Assembly: GCA_018894105.1 (NCBI GenBank)
Contig: CM032126.1
Coordinates: 23,162,391 to 23,226,390, forward strand
Direction of reading: 5' to 3'
DNA: 64,000 bases
Source of the DNA: Jacaranda mimosifolia
Lineage: Eukaryota; Streptophyta; Magnoliopsida; Lamiales; Bignoniaceae
Shown: positions 12,288 through 24,364 of the stretch, piece after piece
Position numbering within the stretch: the stretch's first letter is position 1
How the letters are laid out: each line of letters begins with the position of its first letter
Position numbers and translations under genes: made by a program
The notes under the pieces: model-generated
What the model saw: only the letters and a program-made list of their open reading frames with translations
Databases searched by the model: none
What the model was told of the DNA's origin: nothing

Positions 12288-14150
12288 ATTTTCATCTTAT
12301 GCATATATTTACTTCATTGCCATTTGGTTGAAGCCCTTAGATCACATAAGACTACGAGACTTGGTCACGCACTGGGTGGTGATTATGAAACAAGTCATAC
12401 ACGGTCGAGATCTTCAACACTTCCAAGTTGTAAGATCTTATGAGACCAATGGCATCTAAGGTCCGGATAGACTTGCACTAATGATGCATTAATCTAAGGA
12501 GTTGGATATTGCTTCGTTTCATGAGCAATGCCATATAAGATATGGGTACATGTTGTTGGGTGCTTATTAGAGAACAAGGTATTGAAGACCATCCTAGAGA
12601 ATCCACTAGATAGGCGTAGTGGTAAGTCGGCAGTGGCAAGTTCTCCAACTTACGCTAGTGCATATAATTAGTCATTTAACTTGAGGATCCATTGTAACCT
12701 TGTGTTTAGATCCTCATGCTTTGACTATTTCTTGGCCACGTAGCGTCATTTGGGTAGAGATTTGGTATGGGTTACTTAGACATAGAGGTTTATGAGATCT
12801 AAGATGAGATCTGACTCCTCGTTCTTATGAATGGCGAGTACATCTCCTATGTATTCTATAATGATCGATTCCATAAAATTCTTGTAAAAGGTAGTATGAC
12901 AATTTGGAAAAAGAGTTTTCCAAAGATGAGGTCGTAAAGGGAATCAAACACTAAGTATCGAGACATAGTATGGAGGCTATTAGAGAGCCGACAAATATCT
13001 TGCCCTAGGCCTCTCTCTCGAGATAGGAGACGGAAGCACCATATTTGCATGGCACGCATAGAGCTAGAATGGTTCTCCAAAAGCGTTCATTTTGGCCAAC
13101 TAGTTGGGCTCAATGGGCTTGAGGTTGGACATCGACCATGGGGATTGGGTACTCTTCAATTAATAAAGATTAATTGAATTGAGTCAATTAGTTTAAATGA
13201 GTTTAAACTAAAGTGAATGTTTGATATTCTATAGTCACAAATAATTGTGAGCCCATGTCTAATGAATGGTAGAACCTAACGGGTCACACACAAAAGCCAA
13301 TTGCTATCCTAGGCGATGAAGGAGAATTTTCTAAGAGTTAGAAAAATTCCTACATGACCGATTCGGAGGTGACCTATTGACACAATTATTGTGGTCATTT
13401 TTATCTTGATCAATTTAATTATTAAATCAATCTAATTAATTTAAGGAGTTAAATTAAGATCAATAATTAAGGAGTTAATTATTTCGTGCCACATGACTAT
13501 CAATTGGTTAAGTTAACTTAAGGGGTTAAGTTAACTATTGCCCGCTTAAAGTGTTAAAGCTAATTGACTGAAAAAGCTAAGTCAATATAAGTAATTAAAT
13601 TAAAGGAGTTTAATTTAATTAAAATAAAAAACTAATTTTGGAGGAAAATTCAAATGAAATGTTCATTTGGTGTGAATTAAAATTTATTTGGATGACATTA
13701 CAAGAAATGAAATGAAGATTCCAAATGAAATGCAAATTCACACAAAATTCAAATTCACATGCCAACTTACATGCTAGTTGGCACCACCCCTTGAAGAAGG
13801 TGTGATGCCAACTTGGCATCACACCATCATCCCACTGTATATTGATGTAGAGAGGGGTGGCCGAGCATATATGCTTGCATTATATTCCATTTGAATTAAG
13901 AGCTAAGAAGGAAGAATTAAATTCTCTCCATATTTTCCTTTCAATCTTTAAGTGTTGCATCATGTGTTGAAACTTCACTTTCCTTTCTCCTCTTACCTCC
14001 AAATCAAGCCTTCATCATTGTGTATCTTCTCTATATTCTCCAGCTAATATAGAAGAAGATAGGTTATTGCATTTGTGTGTGGATCTTAATGTTTGAGGCA
14101 AGATGATTGGATTGCTCGCCTTTGGAGATCCAGTTTGTGGCTGTAAATTG
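12288..14150 (+). repeat. Copia-A 3' LTR, right piece (including the right hAT duplication)
   Basis: Starts with the second ATTTTCAT copy (12288-12295). From 12823 it parallels position 1 onward: both copies carry GAGTACATCTCCTAT, AGCCGACAAATATCTTGCCC and AATTGAATTGA. This copy has roughly 90 extra bases near 13700-13800. Matching fades after about 14130 (shared GGATTGCTCGCCTTTGGAGA). Beyond that the sequence is divergent or belongs to something else. Confidence 0.82.
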
Positions 14151-14460
14151 AAGGCAAGACGATTGGATTGCACGCCTTCAGAAAATTATTTCTAATGAGA
14201 AGGCTCGCCAATTTTTTTTTCAAATTTAGATTGATTGTTTTATCGAAACTTCCATAAGCTTTTAATGGACTTCTAGCGACTATTCTGTGAAAAATTTTCT
14301 AAAACGGTTCACCATAATATATATATTTTTTATATTTTTTCATTTGAGGCTATTATTGAGGAAATTCTATTAGTAATTGATAGAGTTTTGAAACTACTAT
14401 GATTGGCTCTAAGACAATTAGTGAATTAACTAAAAATGGCTCAATAACTTAAAATTAATT
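14151..14460. other. Unassigned junction between Copia-A and Tat-1
   Basis: AT-rich, no coding signal. It may contain a diverged end of the Copia-A LTR and the start of the Tat-1 LTR. I cannot place either boundary. Confidence 0.4.
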
Positions 14461-14733
14461 AACCAAGTAAAAGGGTCGGAGAGCCCAAAAGGCAAGTTAA
14501 GCCCATAAAGAAAAGCAGAAAAATCCTAATATGTCTAAGCTCATCAAAGCTAAAATCTCTTAATACTAAGTTCTAGAAATAATTTGGGTGTAAGAAATCA
14601 TTCGCAGAAAACCACTAACTCAAAAAACATTTGAGAAGAAAAAAATTTCCTGCACGCGTTCCAAAGGAAAAGAACCAACAACAATTGCCATTTACCGAAA
14701 AGAACCCTGTTCCATTTTCATGCAGTATCATTA

Positions 14734-14750
14734 TGGTGCCGTTTGCGGAA
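14734..14750 (+). other. Primer-binding site of Tat-1
   Basis: TGGTGCCGTTTGCGGAA resembles the TGGCGCCGTCTGTGGGAA-like sequence found after Tat-type LTRs. The LTR probably ends at the TTTTCA at 14715-14720. Confidence 0.6.
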
Positions 14751-15179
14751 ACTTAAGAAAGAAGTAGGAGTGTTGAGAATGCAAATGAGGTCCATAGCAA
14801 AAGTCCCTAGTGATCACACAACATTCTAACATGAAAAAGAGAGTAATAGCTGCCAAGACCCGACTCGTCCCTAATAATGAAAAAAGACGCCAGCATCAAT
14901 AACCTCGCATCCATTGAACTTCAAAGTAGGAAGAAAAAGGCTGTGAATTGGAATTTTGGGCATAAGATGAGCTTAAGAGCGTGGAGATACCCCATCGTTC
15001 CCTTGAGGACCTTATATCTAAATAATCTTGTTTTTTTGAATATGAAGAAAATCAAGAAGTCATTGCAATTTCCAAAAATACTAGGCCTACTAAAGGCACA
15101 AAAATAGAGGAAAAACTGAAACTAAGAGTGGAGCCCTCTTAGACCCAAATTTCAGATGGTGCTGGTACGCTTTTTGAGA

Positions 15180-15974
15180 AATAACCACAGCGTGTTTGCT
15201 TGGAGCGTGATGGATCTACAGGGGATTTCTCTCGATATCATTGTGCACCATTTCAAAATGAACACGACACACAATCGGTACATCAAAAGAGAAGGAAATT
15301 AATAAGTGAAACACAATCAAATAATCAAGGAGGAGGTGGATAAGATGTTGCAAGTGAAGTACATTCAACTAGTCCAATAATCAAAGTGACTGGCTAATGT
15401 AGTACTAGTGCCCAAGTCCAAGGGGAAGTGGAGAATGTGCATTAACTTCACCACCCTCAACAAGGCATATGCAAAGAACCTAGTCCTACTTCCATGTACC
15501 TATGGATTGGTAGACTCCAATATAGAATCCGCGATGCTGAGTTTCTTTGATGCTTATGAAGGATACAACTAGATCTACTGGGTCGTGGAACATCTGGAGA
15601 AAATGAGGTTCATAACCACCTATGGAATCTATGGCTACATCGTGATGTCATTCGAATTTATGAATAAAGGTGCTCCATACCACAAATTGGTTAACCATGT
15701 GTTTGAACGTATGATTAGAAGAAAGATGGAAGTTTACATGAACGACATGTTAGTTGAAAGCCGCAAGAAAGGTAATCACTTTCCCAACCTTGGAGAATGC
15801 TTCGACATATTGAGGAGATTCAACTTGGTACTCAACCCAACGAAATGCATTTTTAGGGTGCTTGGAGGCAAATTTCTAGGATACATGGTGTCCAAGCATG
15901 GGATTGAAGTTAATTCCAACAAGATCAAAGTAGTATTAAAGATGCCACCCCTACACAAAATGAAAAAGGAATAG
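15180..15974 (+). pseudogene. Tat-1 reverse transcriptase, broken
   Basis: Landmarks in order: FAWSVMDLQGI near 15200, VLVPKSKGKWRMCINFTTLN near 15406-15465, FFDAYEGYN near 15545, then the open piece 15585-15974. That piece contains the fingers-palm segment FEFMNKGAPYHKLVN and the catalytic motif VYMNDMLVES (YMND for YVDD). It ends with the gypsy segment FLGYMVSKHGIEVN. RT copies element RNA to cDNA. Stops near 15305, 15380 and 15570 separate the pieces, so no full protein is possible. Confidence 0.85.
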
Positions 15975-16059
15975 ATGTTAGTAGGATGCTTAGTCGTATT
16001 GAACTATTTCATCTCTTAGTTTGTTGAGAAAGGACTGGCCTTTTTTAAGATCCTAAGGG

Positions 16060-16870
16060 CAGCCAAAGCCTTTGAATGGATTACTAAATGTGATAAGAGC
16101 CTTCTTGCAGTTAAAGAAGTACCTAATATCGCCAATATTGGTGAGAAAGCCTAGAATGGAAAAAACCTTATACTTATATCTAGCCACCACAAATGTCACA
16201 GATAATGCTGTCTTAGTGCGTGAGCAAGAAAGAGCACAACCAATGTATTACGTAAGACACCTTCTACAAGGTTCTGAAACACATAATGCCCCCATCAAGA
16301 AACTGGCTTTAGGAGTGGTGATGGTCTCTCGAAAGCTCCATCTGTACTTTCAAGCACACTCAATTGTTGTACTTACCAATTGCTTTTTAAGATCAGTAAT
16401 CCAAATAGATTAGGGAAGCTTGTTAAGTGGGCAGTAAAGTTAAGTCAGTATGAGATCGAGTACGACACTTGACCGTATCAAAGCACAAGTCTTAGCATAT
16501 TTCCTAGTAGATATAATTAGAGAAGATGTAAAGAGCTCCCTCCCTACTTGGGTCCTTTGCATAGAGGGATCGACCACAGGAGTTGGCAGTAGAGCAGGAA
16601 TAGTCTTGGAGAGCCCCCATAGCGAGAGAGTGGTGTATGCAGTAAGACTTACTTTTTCTACCTCTAATAATGAACTTAAATACGAAACACTAATGATAGG
16701 GATAAAAATGGCTCATGCAGCCGCAGTGCAAAACTTAGCCATTTATAGTGACTCCCAACTGCTGATAAATCAAGTCACTAGAAGCTATGAAGTTAAAGAA
16801 AACAACTTGACTGATTACCTCAATTGAGTGAAAACTATACAATAGATGTTTGAAGACTTCGCCCTCACTC
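16060..16870 (+). pseudogene. Tat-1 double RNase H region
   Basis: 16072-16413 is the gypsy-type RNase H (LYLYLATTNVTDNAVL, PMYYVRHLLQGSETHN, RKLHLYFQAHSIVVLT). After a broken linker, 16450-16827 is a second, archaeal-like RNase H (LCIEGSTTGVGSRAG, NNELKYETLMIGIKMA, YSDSQLLINQV). At the second domain's first catalytic position Glu replaces Asp. RNase H removes the RNA template. The two-domain arrangement is what places this element in the Tat lineage. Stops at 16411 and 16827 break it. Confidence 0.83.
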
Positions 16871-16899
16871 GAATCTCGTGCGAAGGAAATAAGGATGTT

Positions 16900-18215
16900 G
16901 ATTAATTAGCTAAAATTACAAGTTACTGACCATTGTAAAAAGCCGATGAATCAAGTTCTTAACTGTAAGTGCCTTGGACCAATAGCTTCTTGAAGACGGG
17001 ACTGGCCTTGCCACTGAGATAATGGATATAGATATTAGTGTTAATACTTGGATAACTTATATTATGGGGGATAACCATCTCCCAATGACCCAAAGGAGAC
17101 ATGTCAAATAAACCTAGGAGTATTCTAAATTTTTCTATTTTTTTTTTATAGGGACTTGTGCAAAAGAGGCTTCTTGGGGCCTTAGTTGAAATAGCTACAG
17201 CCTAGAAGGACAACGTATGTGCTAAGGGAGATTTACGAAGGGTTATGCAAAAATTACTCTGTTGCTAGATCACCATCCATAAAGACCATTCTGTAAGGGT
17301 ACTTCTAACTAGATCATGCTGAAGGATGTCTAAGTATTAGTGAGGAGCCGTAAACTTTGCAAAGATCACACTATTCAGAGTCACCAACCTATCACCTTTC
17401 TATACCCATAAGCAATCCTTGCCACATCACTCAATAAGGAATGGACATCATGGGACCTTCTCTGAAGCCCTAGGCCAAAGGAAGTTCCACATCATGGTAT
17501 GGAACACTTTTCAAAGTAGGTGGAAATAGAGTTTTTAGTGTGAATATTCTAAAAAACTGTGATACAGTTCCTCTAGAGGATTATTATTTGAGAATTTGGA
17601 ATACCGCAAGCACTAGTTTCCAACAAAGGGACCCAATTTACTGGAGCAAAACTCAGGGAGTGGTGCCAAGGGTTTTCTATCGAATAATTTTTGCATCAGT
17701 TGCTAATCCTGAGCTAATGGGCAGGTAGAGGTCACAAATAGGACTATCTTGCAACACCTCATGAAAGGGTACGGGTAGATGAACTACCCTCAATACTATA
17801 GGCATATTAGACTACTCCACGAGCATCCACCAGAGAATCCCCATTGAACTTCATATATGAAATAAAATTGGTGAGTAGCACAAGTAAGAGAAGTTAGCTA
17901 GAGGGTTAAAATTTACGTTGTCTCCATAAATTCTAAGAAATTGAGAGCCAACCTAAACCTATTACCCAAAAGGAGAGAAGCAACACATGTCCATGCTAAA
18001 AGATACAAAACCAAGATGGCCAAGATAATACCAAAGTACATCCTAAAAGCTTCCAAATCAGTGACTTAGTGATGAGAAGAGCATAGGCATCTGGACCTAT
18101 TGGTGAACTAGACGCCAAATGGAAAGGCCCCTATAAAGTAACTGATATTGTTAACCTGTGACCATACAAAATGCAGACAATGGAAGGTAAAGAAGTGCCT
18201 AGGACTTGGGATTTC
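16900..18215 (+). pseudogene. Tat-1 integrase, broken
   Basis: Readable in pieces: LREIYEGLCKN-like zinc-binding N-terminus near 17225, GMDIMGP with the first catalytic Asp near 17442, then ASVANPEL near 17690, which is the (S/A)VAHPQSNGQ region before the catalytic Glu. The C-terminal part ELDAKWKGPYKVTDIVN is near 18100, and the terminal EVPRTWD near 18192. No chromodomain is visible, consistent with Tat. Many stops and shifts. Confidence 0.78.
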
Positions 18216-18499
18216 TCTTCCTGACCTATTACGGCCACTACTAATGCTACCTAAACACGCCACATTTGCACTGCTTGAGTATCACTCATTTTTTTGTAAT
18301 TTATGCTTTAAATTTACTTATTTGCCTTGAATATTATCTTTTGTCAAATATGAAGTCAATTCTAATAGCACTTCTCTTTGCTATTAATATTCACTTGAAT
18401 AAATACACATTCTTCATATTATAATGTTTTATCTTATAACTTTGATCTTTTCACTGACTGCACGCCATCATCAGAAATGCTCTGTGAAGATCTTTTTGC

Positions 18500-18810
18500 A
18501 TAAACCTACCATAGGCCCCTTGGGAGGCACATGGTAGCACCTAGTGTAATCCACTATATGACCCTATGAAGGCATATGTTTGTAGGTGCAATCCTACTAT
18601 AGACCTTCCGAAACGTACGTGGTAGACACTTTGAAAAAGCCCACCAAAGGCCCCCTAAAGGCACGTGGCAACTCTTATCAAAAAGCGCCCTAAAGGACCC
18701 CTGGGAGGCACGTATCAACTCCTCTTATAAAACCCACTAAAGGCCTTTTTTGAGCCAAATGGTATTTTTTTTTAAAAAAGATCCATTACACTACCCTTCG
18801 AAAGGCACCT
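18500..18810. repeat. Degenerate tandem repeats (about 45-50 bp) 3' of Tat-1 integrase
   Basis: Recurrent core AAGGCCCCYTRRGAGGCACGTGG with variants near 18512, 18600, 18646, 18692 and 18731, separated by less conserved filler. Tat elements often carry tandem repeats between integrase and the 3' LTR. Confidence 0.6.
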
Positions 18811-19319
18811 ATACAATTAAGCAAAAATTCCATCTTAGGTCCTTGCAAAGAGGAAGGTGGCAATATCTCGATACTTAGAAAAATAAAAAATTCTTTAAGT
18901 GAAATGACTCTAAATTATCACACGCTCATTATGAAACATCGCAGGGGCCTATGAATATGCCCTCGTCACCTCAGCACTTCAACTTCAATATGATCGACCG
19001 CTCGACTTAGGCCCAATATCAACTCTTCACCTACCCTTGCAAGAGCAATAAGGCCCCTCTTAAAAGGCAACCAACAAAGTTTGATTAATAAAGGCTTCCC
19101 GCTTCCTCAGAATAATTTTGTCGTGCATCATGTTTGCACTGACAACAATTGATTGAAACTTACTAAGTGCATAAACGATCCCATTGTAAATTTTACCAAG
19201 TCCGCAAGCAAGTGCTAAAAACTTAGCACCCCCAATAAATATGGGAAAGTCCTAGGCATTTTGAAAAAGAAGAAAAAAAATAAAGAGGAAGAAATTTTTT
19301 TTCGATAATAGATATCTTA
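18811..19319. other. Non-coding sequence, probably Tat-1 3' region
   Basis: No ORF or motif recognised. Likely continuation of the untranslated Tat-1 3' region. Confidence 0.4.
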
Positions 19320-19570
19320 GCAAGCACTCAAGAAGAAGAGCACCTGAGTCAGGCACCCAAGTTGGTGATAAGATAGGCGCCCAACACAAGAATCTAAAAA
19401 TGGTGCCTAGTGTGGGAGCCCAAGAAGAAGGGCACCTAATGCATGTATTCTAGATGGGCATCCCCATGTGCACCCAAGAAAATGATAGAAAGGCACCCCG
19501 TACAGGTGCTTCAGATAGGTGCTCAAAGCAAGCACCCAAGAATGATGCCCTCCCATAGGTGTTAGCACCC
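19320..19570. repeat. Irregular GCACCCAAGAA-type repeat cluster
   Basis: The words GCACCCAAG, GGCACC and AGGTGC recur about a dozen times in 250 bases with variable spacing. The minus-strand ORF over it (19407-19736) looks like a by-product of the repeats. Confidence 0.5.
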
Positions 19571-20334
19571 CAAATTCCATGAATAGGCAATCAATCACAG
19601 ACACCCTCTCGAAAATTTTTCCTTTCTCCCTTTCTACCTCCCTTCCTTGACCGCATGACCAAAGGACAGACAATATGTGACCAAGTGTTTCATGCAAACA
19701 AATTCTAGGAAAGAGCTCAAAAGTTCTAAAACACATTAATTAAAAATAATAAACTTCAGACGAAGTAAATTTAGAATGTAATAAAAAATGCACAATTTTT
19801 GAAAACTAATTGATACATATTTTCATAATTACTATTTTTTAAAGAAATAAATGAGTGAAATCAAATCTCAACCTTGAATGTGTCTTCAATCATATATACA
19901 AGTATGGAATGCTAATTTTTATATGTATTAGATATCACAATTTTTTTCTTATTTATAATTGATCAATAATTTCCCAAATGTATAGCTATGAAAATTACTC
20001 CTGATGAAAAACAAAAAAGTTAGTTGATATTTATTCTCATTATGCATAAATAATAAAAAATAATTAAAAGATTAAAAACAAGTTTATGAAATCTTTACCA
20101 AAATAAGAAATATAAATCCACTACAACAATAGAGGTAAATTGTGGCGAAAAAACTATTGCAGTTAGCTTTAAACCGCCAATAACTTGATAATAAAAATAA
20201 GCAAGATATATTTTTAAAATTCAAAATTCTAAATAATATGTTAGAACAAATTATGAGGTCTTGTTCAAAACGTTGGAAAATTGATTTAAAAGGTTGAGTA
20301 GATTAAGTTTCACCAATTAATTAAGTGATTTTTA
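19571..20334. other. AT-rich sequence with nothing recognised
   Basis: No coding, RNA or element signal that I can support. Confidence 0.4.
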
Positions 20335-20339
20335 CTTAT

Positions 20340-20690
20340 TGCAATGGAAGTAATTCAAATTATTGTAATCTAAATCATTGGTAGATGTCAATCATGTTTA
20401 TAATTACTCAAAATTAAGTTTGGATTAATGAGAAATTAATTTTAAAAGTTGATTAGTTAAATGATTAAATTATAAAATGAAAGTTGGAAGACAAAAGCCA
20501 TCAATCCCAAGTGAAATTAGAAATGAAATATTTGACTGTACGGAAAGTTGTAAAAGGATATAATTGTTTGTCAGCATATCTTTATATGTAGTGATGCAGC
20601 TAGTGCAAATTTATCTCAAAGACAAAGAGCACGGTTCTTGCCCATGCTGAATTTTGAAGGACATAATCTATTACCAGCAACAAGTTAAGA
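20340..20690 (+). repeat. Copia-B 5' LTR-like repeat
   Basis: Parallels 30671-31359: both have CAATGGAAGTA, then GAAAGTTGTAAAA, then GACAAAGAGC/GATAAAGAGC and CTGAATTTGAAGGA. Relative to the right copy it lacks about 340 bases between 20580 and 20605. Confidence 0.6.
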
Positions 20691-20899
20691 TGAATTTATT
20701 ATAAAGTGTGATCCATGGTGTCAACAGTAGCATGAGCATTAGCCTCTGTCCATGAATATAAATTGGTGAAATTATGTGAGTGATTTTGTCTCACAGCATT
20801 GAACATACGAAGGTTCCTAATAGAAGCTACTCCAACTCTGCCAGAAAGAGGACCAATGTTTGGAAAAGAGATCTGCACGATACATGGAGCCATAACGAT

Positions 20900-21540
20900 T
20901 CACGTTCAAAAACTACATATTGAATAGGGTATCCAAAACATTGTACAAGGTACATATTTGATGAAGATAGCTAAAGAGTTATGGAAGTCATTAGAGAAGA
21001 AATGCCAACTTGAAGAAGTTTGTAGTTATAATTTCTTAGACTTTAAAGGGCTTGACCTAAAATATGTAATGAGTAAAGTCCAAAAGTTAAAAATTTTACA
21101 AAATATACATTTAGAGAAAATGAATCTCTGTAAATCCCTCCGAATAGCTCCATTGTTTGAAGTTAGGGTTGTCGCTAAAAGACTTCAAGAACTATCTAAA
21201 GCATAAGTAAAAGAAAATGGGACTTGAAGACTTGATCTTCAAACTAAGTATTGGAAAGTATAGTCAAAAGTCTGAGGTTAAATTTGAAATGGTTCGAATG
21301 GAAGCTAAGGCCAGCTTTATGGAGTCAAGCTCATGCAGTAGCAAAAAGAAAAGCTCCTAAGGAATGGTCAAAGTAGTGAAGCTAAGAAGGCTAAAAGTTC
21401 AAAAGGAAATGCCACAACTTTGGAAAGCCAAAACACCTTTCACTCAATTGAAAGGATGATGATAACTCTAGAATTAATTCATTGTGACGTCTATGATTTG
21501 AAGTTTATGCAAGCTAGAGGTGAGAAAAAGTATATTTACA
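20900..21540 (+). pseudogene. gag: Copia-B gag fused to the start of integrase by deletion
   Basis: Gag landmarks: KNYILNRVSK near 20900, AKELWKSLEKKCQLEE near 20966, YNFLDFKGLDLKYVMSKVQ (21030-21086), then a frameshift and a MGLEDLIFKL-like segment near 21220. Next comes LIHCDVYDLKFMQARGEKKY (about 21478-21537), which resembles the first catalytic block of copia integrase. Protease and pre-integrase are missing, so an internal deletion joined gag to integrase. The copia sequence stops where the Tat-2 LTR begins. Confidence 0.7.
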
Positions 21541-21544
21541 AATC

Positions 21545-21754
21545 CAACAAATTAAGTCCACCAAGATGGAACCCCAAATCTAAGTAGGCTAAAGCCCATC
21601 AAATACCTAATCAATACAAATACGAACTCCCAAAGTTAAAAGGTATCTAAGCAATCATTTGCAAACTTGAACTCTAGCTTTACACAAGTGCATTCTAGGA
21701 GCAGAACCTCAACTCAACTTATTGATTTTCGAAAATAACCCCATTCCAATTTCA
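21545..21754 (+). repeat. Tat-2 5' LTR, visible part
   Basis: Matches 29160-29373. The upstream limit is lost or too diverged. The probable end is TTTCA at 21750-21754, thirteen bases before the primer site. Confidence 0.65.
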
Positions 21755-21766
21755 TATAGCATTATT

Positions 21767-21783
21767 TGGTGCTGTCTATGAGA
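21767..21783 (+). other. Primer-binding site of Tat-2
   Basis: TGGTGCTGTCTATGAGA, a variant of the Tat-type TGGCGCCGTCTGTGGGAA signal and of the Tat-1 site at 14734. Confidence 0.58.
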
Positions 21784-21959
21784 GCTCTTTTTTGAAGTAA
21801 GGAATATTCAGGATGCGAACAAGTCTAGAGCTGCTTGAGATTCGAATTCCCAGTTAGCACCACAATGTGAGAATGAATAGAACAATCTTCCATAAGCTTA
21901 ATCTCTATTAGTAATGGTGTCAGCACTTCATGCGCACCCCCCATCTGAGGCATGCCAAC

Positions 21960-23180
21960 TAAGCAAACTCCATTCCCTAAAGGACCAACACTACAAATAA
22001 CTCAAGAAGCCTTGCTGGCAACAGTAGAGAAAAACTTTTCACAACTTGCAACTAAAGTGGTAGACTAGTACGCTTATGAATACTATTCTCAAGAGCAAAC
22101 TTAATTCTCTCGCTAGCGCTAGGAAGCATCATCATCCTAAGAGAGGACATAAGAAGGGATGAATGAAAAATAGGGCACTACCCTTCTACCACCTCAGCAA
22201 AAGTTGATGTCTTCCTTTGAGCTAACCAATCATGTCGATTACCTACCACAACTAGAGTCTAACTTACTTGGCCATTCCTTGACGCTCAATAGGAGTAGAA
22301 AGTAAATGCTTTTTGTTGGATGTCGTTCTCCCTCTAGATGCAACCTTTCCTACCCAGCAATCTTGGTGGAGTAACTATCCCTAGCACAAAGATTACCAAC
22401 CTTCCAGAGTTTGATGGCATAATTGACCCAACACCTTGAGAACTTTCTGGATCAAATAGAGCTCTACAAAGCCGTTTATTACAAGATATTCCAAACTACT
22501 CTTGCCAAATACACTCTGACATGGTTTAATTAGATACTGGTTGGATCTATTATTGGTTAGGAGCAATAGGTGCAACACTTCCCTATAACTTCTCCATCAA
22601 TCAGAAGTACCAACCTATTCATATTCAATCAAAATGATGGAGAGACTTTAAGAGACTACATCAACCGGTTCATTTAAATAGTGCATGAAATCCTGTATAT
22701 CACTCAAGAGCTCCTACCTAGCATTATCCAACAAAACCTGAAGTACTAGAGGTTCCAAGAGCTTATAATAGAGATGTCGCCCGCCATTTTAGAGGAACTC
22801 CTTATCCAGGTAAAGAAATGCATTTGAATCGATGAGGGAAAGGCCCCTCTGGATGCCAACAAGTGCAGAGTACAAGAAGGAGGCAATACTAATAAGAAAC
22901 CAAAAGTTTGCCAATGCAGTCTCCCAACCATCAAGATACATTCTCCTAACTGTATTAATGATGGACATACTGATCATTGCTGAATGGCAAGGCTTAATCC
23001 AGCACCCCTAAAGGATGGTAGAAAATCTTAAGAGGTAAAAGTCTAAAAACTAGTATCATTTCCACTATGACCGATGACATATTATGAAAAGTTTCAGAAT
23101 TCAAAAAATGAGATTGAAAAATTGATCCAATGTAGATATTTGAAGGAATATATAGCTAAAAGGCAGAACAATCTAAAGAA
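21960..23180 (+). pseudogene. gag: Tat-2 gag, broken
   Basis: Landmarks in order: TPFPKGPTLQITQEALLATV near 21960-22020, FDGIIDPT near 22408, an LYKAVYYKIFQTTLAKYTLT segment with W-F near 22465-22530, and GETLRDYINRF near 22640. ILEELLIQVKKCI follows near 22790. A zinc-finger-like FHYDR-H segment and a YIAKRQ-like end lie near 23060-23170. These match the gypsy capsid family with its F-D-G...P and R-F motifs. Frequent stops and frameshifts are present throughout. Confidence 0.78.
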
Positions 23181-23264
23181 GCAATCTGGCTAGGAATAAT
23201 GGAGACCGCCAATGCTTATTCGATGAATGATTGGAGTCAATAGAGAGGTAGCATTAGCATAAAA

Positions 23265-24180
23265 TAGAAAACTTGCCCATTGTAGCTATTATTACAGTAA
23301 TCTTAGGAGGACTCACAAAAGGTGACTCCTTTAATGTAAGGAAGGTGCTCACAGAAGTAGCTAAATATAATCATGCTCACATTCTGGAGCCAACACTATG
23401 TATATACATTCCTTTGCTTCCCAACATCATCTTTAGGGGAAAAAGAAATAGGGATCAAGTGAGGCAAGCATAATGACTCTTTAGTGATCTCAGCCTCTAT
23501 TCCTGACTTCTGGGTGAAGAAAATAATGGTGGATGGCAAAATGCTCAGCGAACATCATCTTTCATGGCACCTTTCACTAGCTTGGCATAGACAATGGCCA
23601 ATTGCAAAAAATTAACACCTCTTTAGTAGGATTCCCTAGTGAGACTATAGAAGCTCTTTGAGAGATCTCTTTTCCCTTTTTCTTAAGCACTCATTTCCAA
23701 AAGGTCACAAAGATGGTGAAATTTCTAGTAGTCAAAACCCCGTTAACTTATAATGTTATATTATGGAGATCTACTTGGAACTTTTTTCAAGCAACAATGA
23801 TAACCTACAACATAAAGATGAAGTTCCCTACTCTCAATAGAATTGGAAAACTGTTGGTGACTAGTGCACTATCAGGAAATGCTATGTTAATATCCTAAGA
23901 GCAGAGGAACTCCCTATTGTAAACCCTAACTACTCCAAGGGCACTACAAAGGTAGCTTAGGAGACATGGGCAAAAGCTTGACCCTAGAAACGAACATTTT
24001 TACAATAGTCCTATAGGAGATTGCTCCCTAATAGGAGAAATTAGAGCAACACAAGATCGCACTTGAAGATGACCTTAAGAAAGAGGATATAATTGTCAAC
24101 AACTAAGCCAACACAATAGAGATAGAGAAAGCCCCCAACCTCAATAAATGCACCCCTTGAGTTGCAGTAAATGTACTTTC
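23265..24180 (+). pseudogene. Tat-2 protease region, broken
   Basis: Begins with the linker LPIVAIITVILGG...GDS (23270-23320), which resembles the G-x-I-N-x-I-x-G-G-x-x-G-G-D-S segment before Tat protease. Further on, FLVVKTPLTYNVIL and KMKFPT (23716-23850) are the C-terminal landmarks of the aspartic protease. The D-S/T-G active site itself is not readable. After 24180 no RT follows. Confidence 0.7.
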
Positions 24181-24364
24181 AAAATAAGTTATCTATTTTA
24201 GTAAACTAGATTTCTCTTTTTATGATTGAATCTCAATTTAGTAACATAAGTTTTTGCTTGTCATGAACAAAAGACAATAAAAATTTGGGAGACGACAACT
24301 TTTTTTTTAACTGCTTCAATAAAATATTCTATTGTTCCTATACATTCTTGTTATTTCACTACAC

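Larger units (their letters stand above)
1..14150 (+). mobile_element. Copia-A: Ty1/copia LTR retrotransposon, 5' end beyond the window
   Basis: Two long direct repeats, 1-1250 and about 12823-14150, flank a gag-PR-INT-RT-RNaseH coding region at 3561-7372, the domain order of Ty1/copia. A primer-binding site follows the left LTR and a short purine-rich tract precedes the right LTR at 7395, which opens with TGTTGG. The right LTR is interrupted by a hAT transposon at 7494-12287. Its last 300 bases or so do not match the left LTR, so the right boundary is approximate and no target duplication can be checked. Every coding segment is broken, so the copy is defective. Confidence 0.88.
14460..19570 (+). 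mobile_element. Tat-1: Ty3/gypsy Tat-type retrotransposon remnant without gag
   Basis: A primer-site-like TGGTGCCGTTTGCGG at 14734 marks the end of a short 5' LTR. It is followed by RT, RNase H, a second RNase H and integrase in gypsy order at 15180-18215, then tandem-repeat 3' sequence. A gypsy RNase H followed by an extra RNase H is a hallmark of the plant Tat lineage. Gag and protease, expected between the primer site and RT, are missing: only about 430 bases are present. No 3' LTR was identified, so the right limit is a guess. Confidence 0.75.

Noticed and set aside
20699..20893. Minus-strand 64-codon ORF as a host gene fragment
   Set aside because: No recognisable domain, and it sits between an LTR-like repeat and copia gag; left unassigned.
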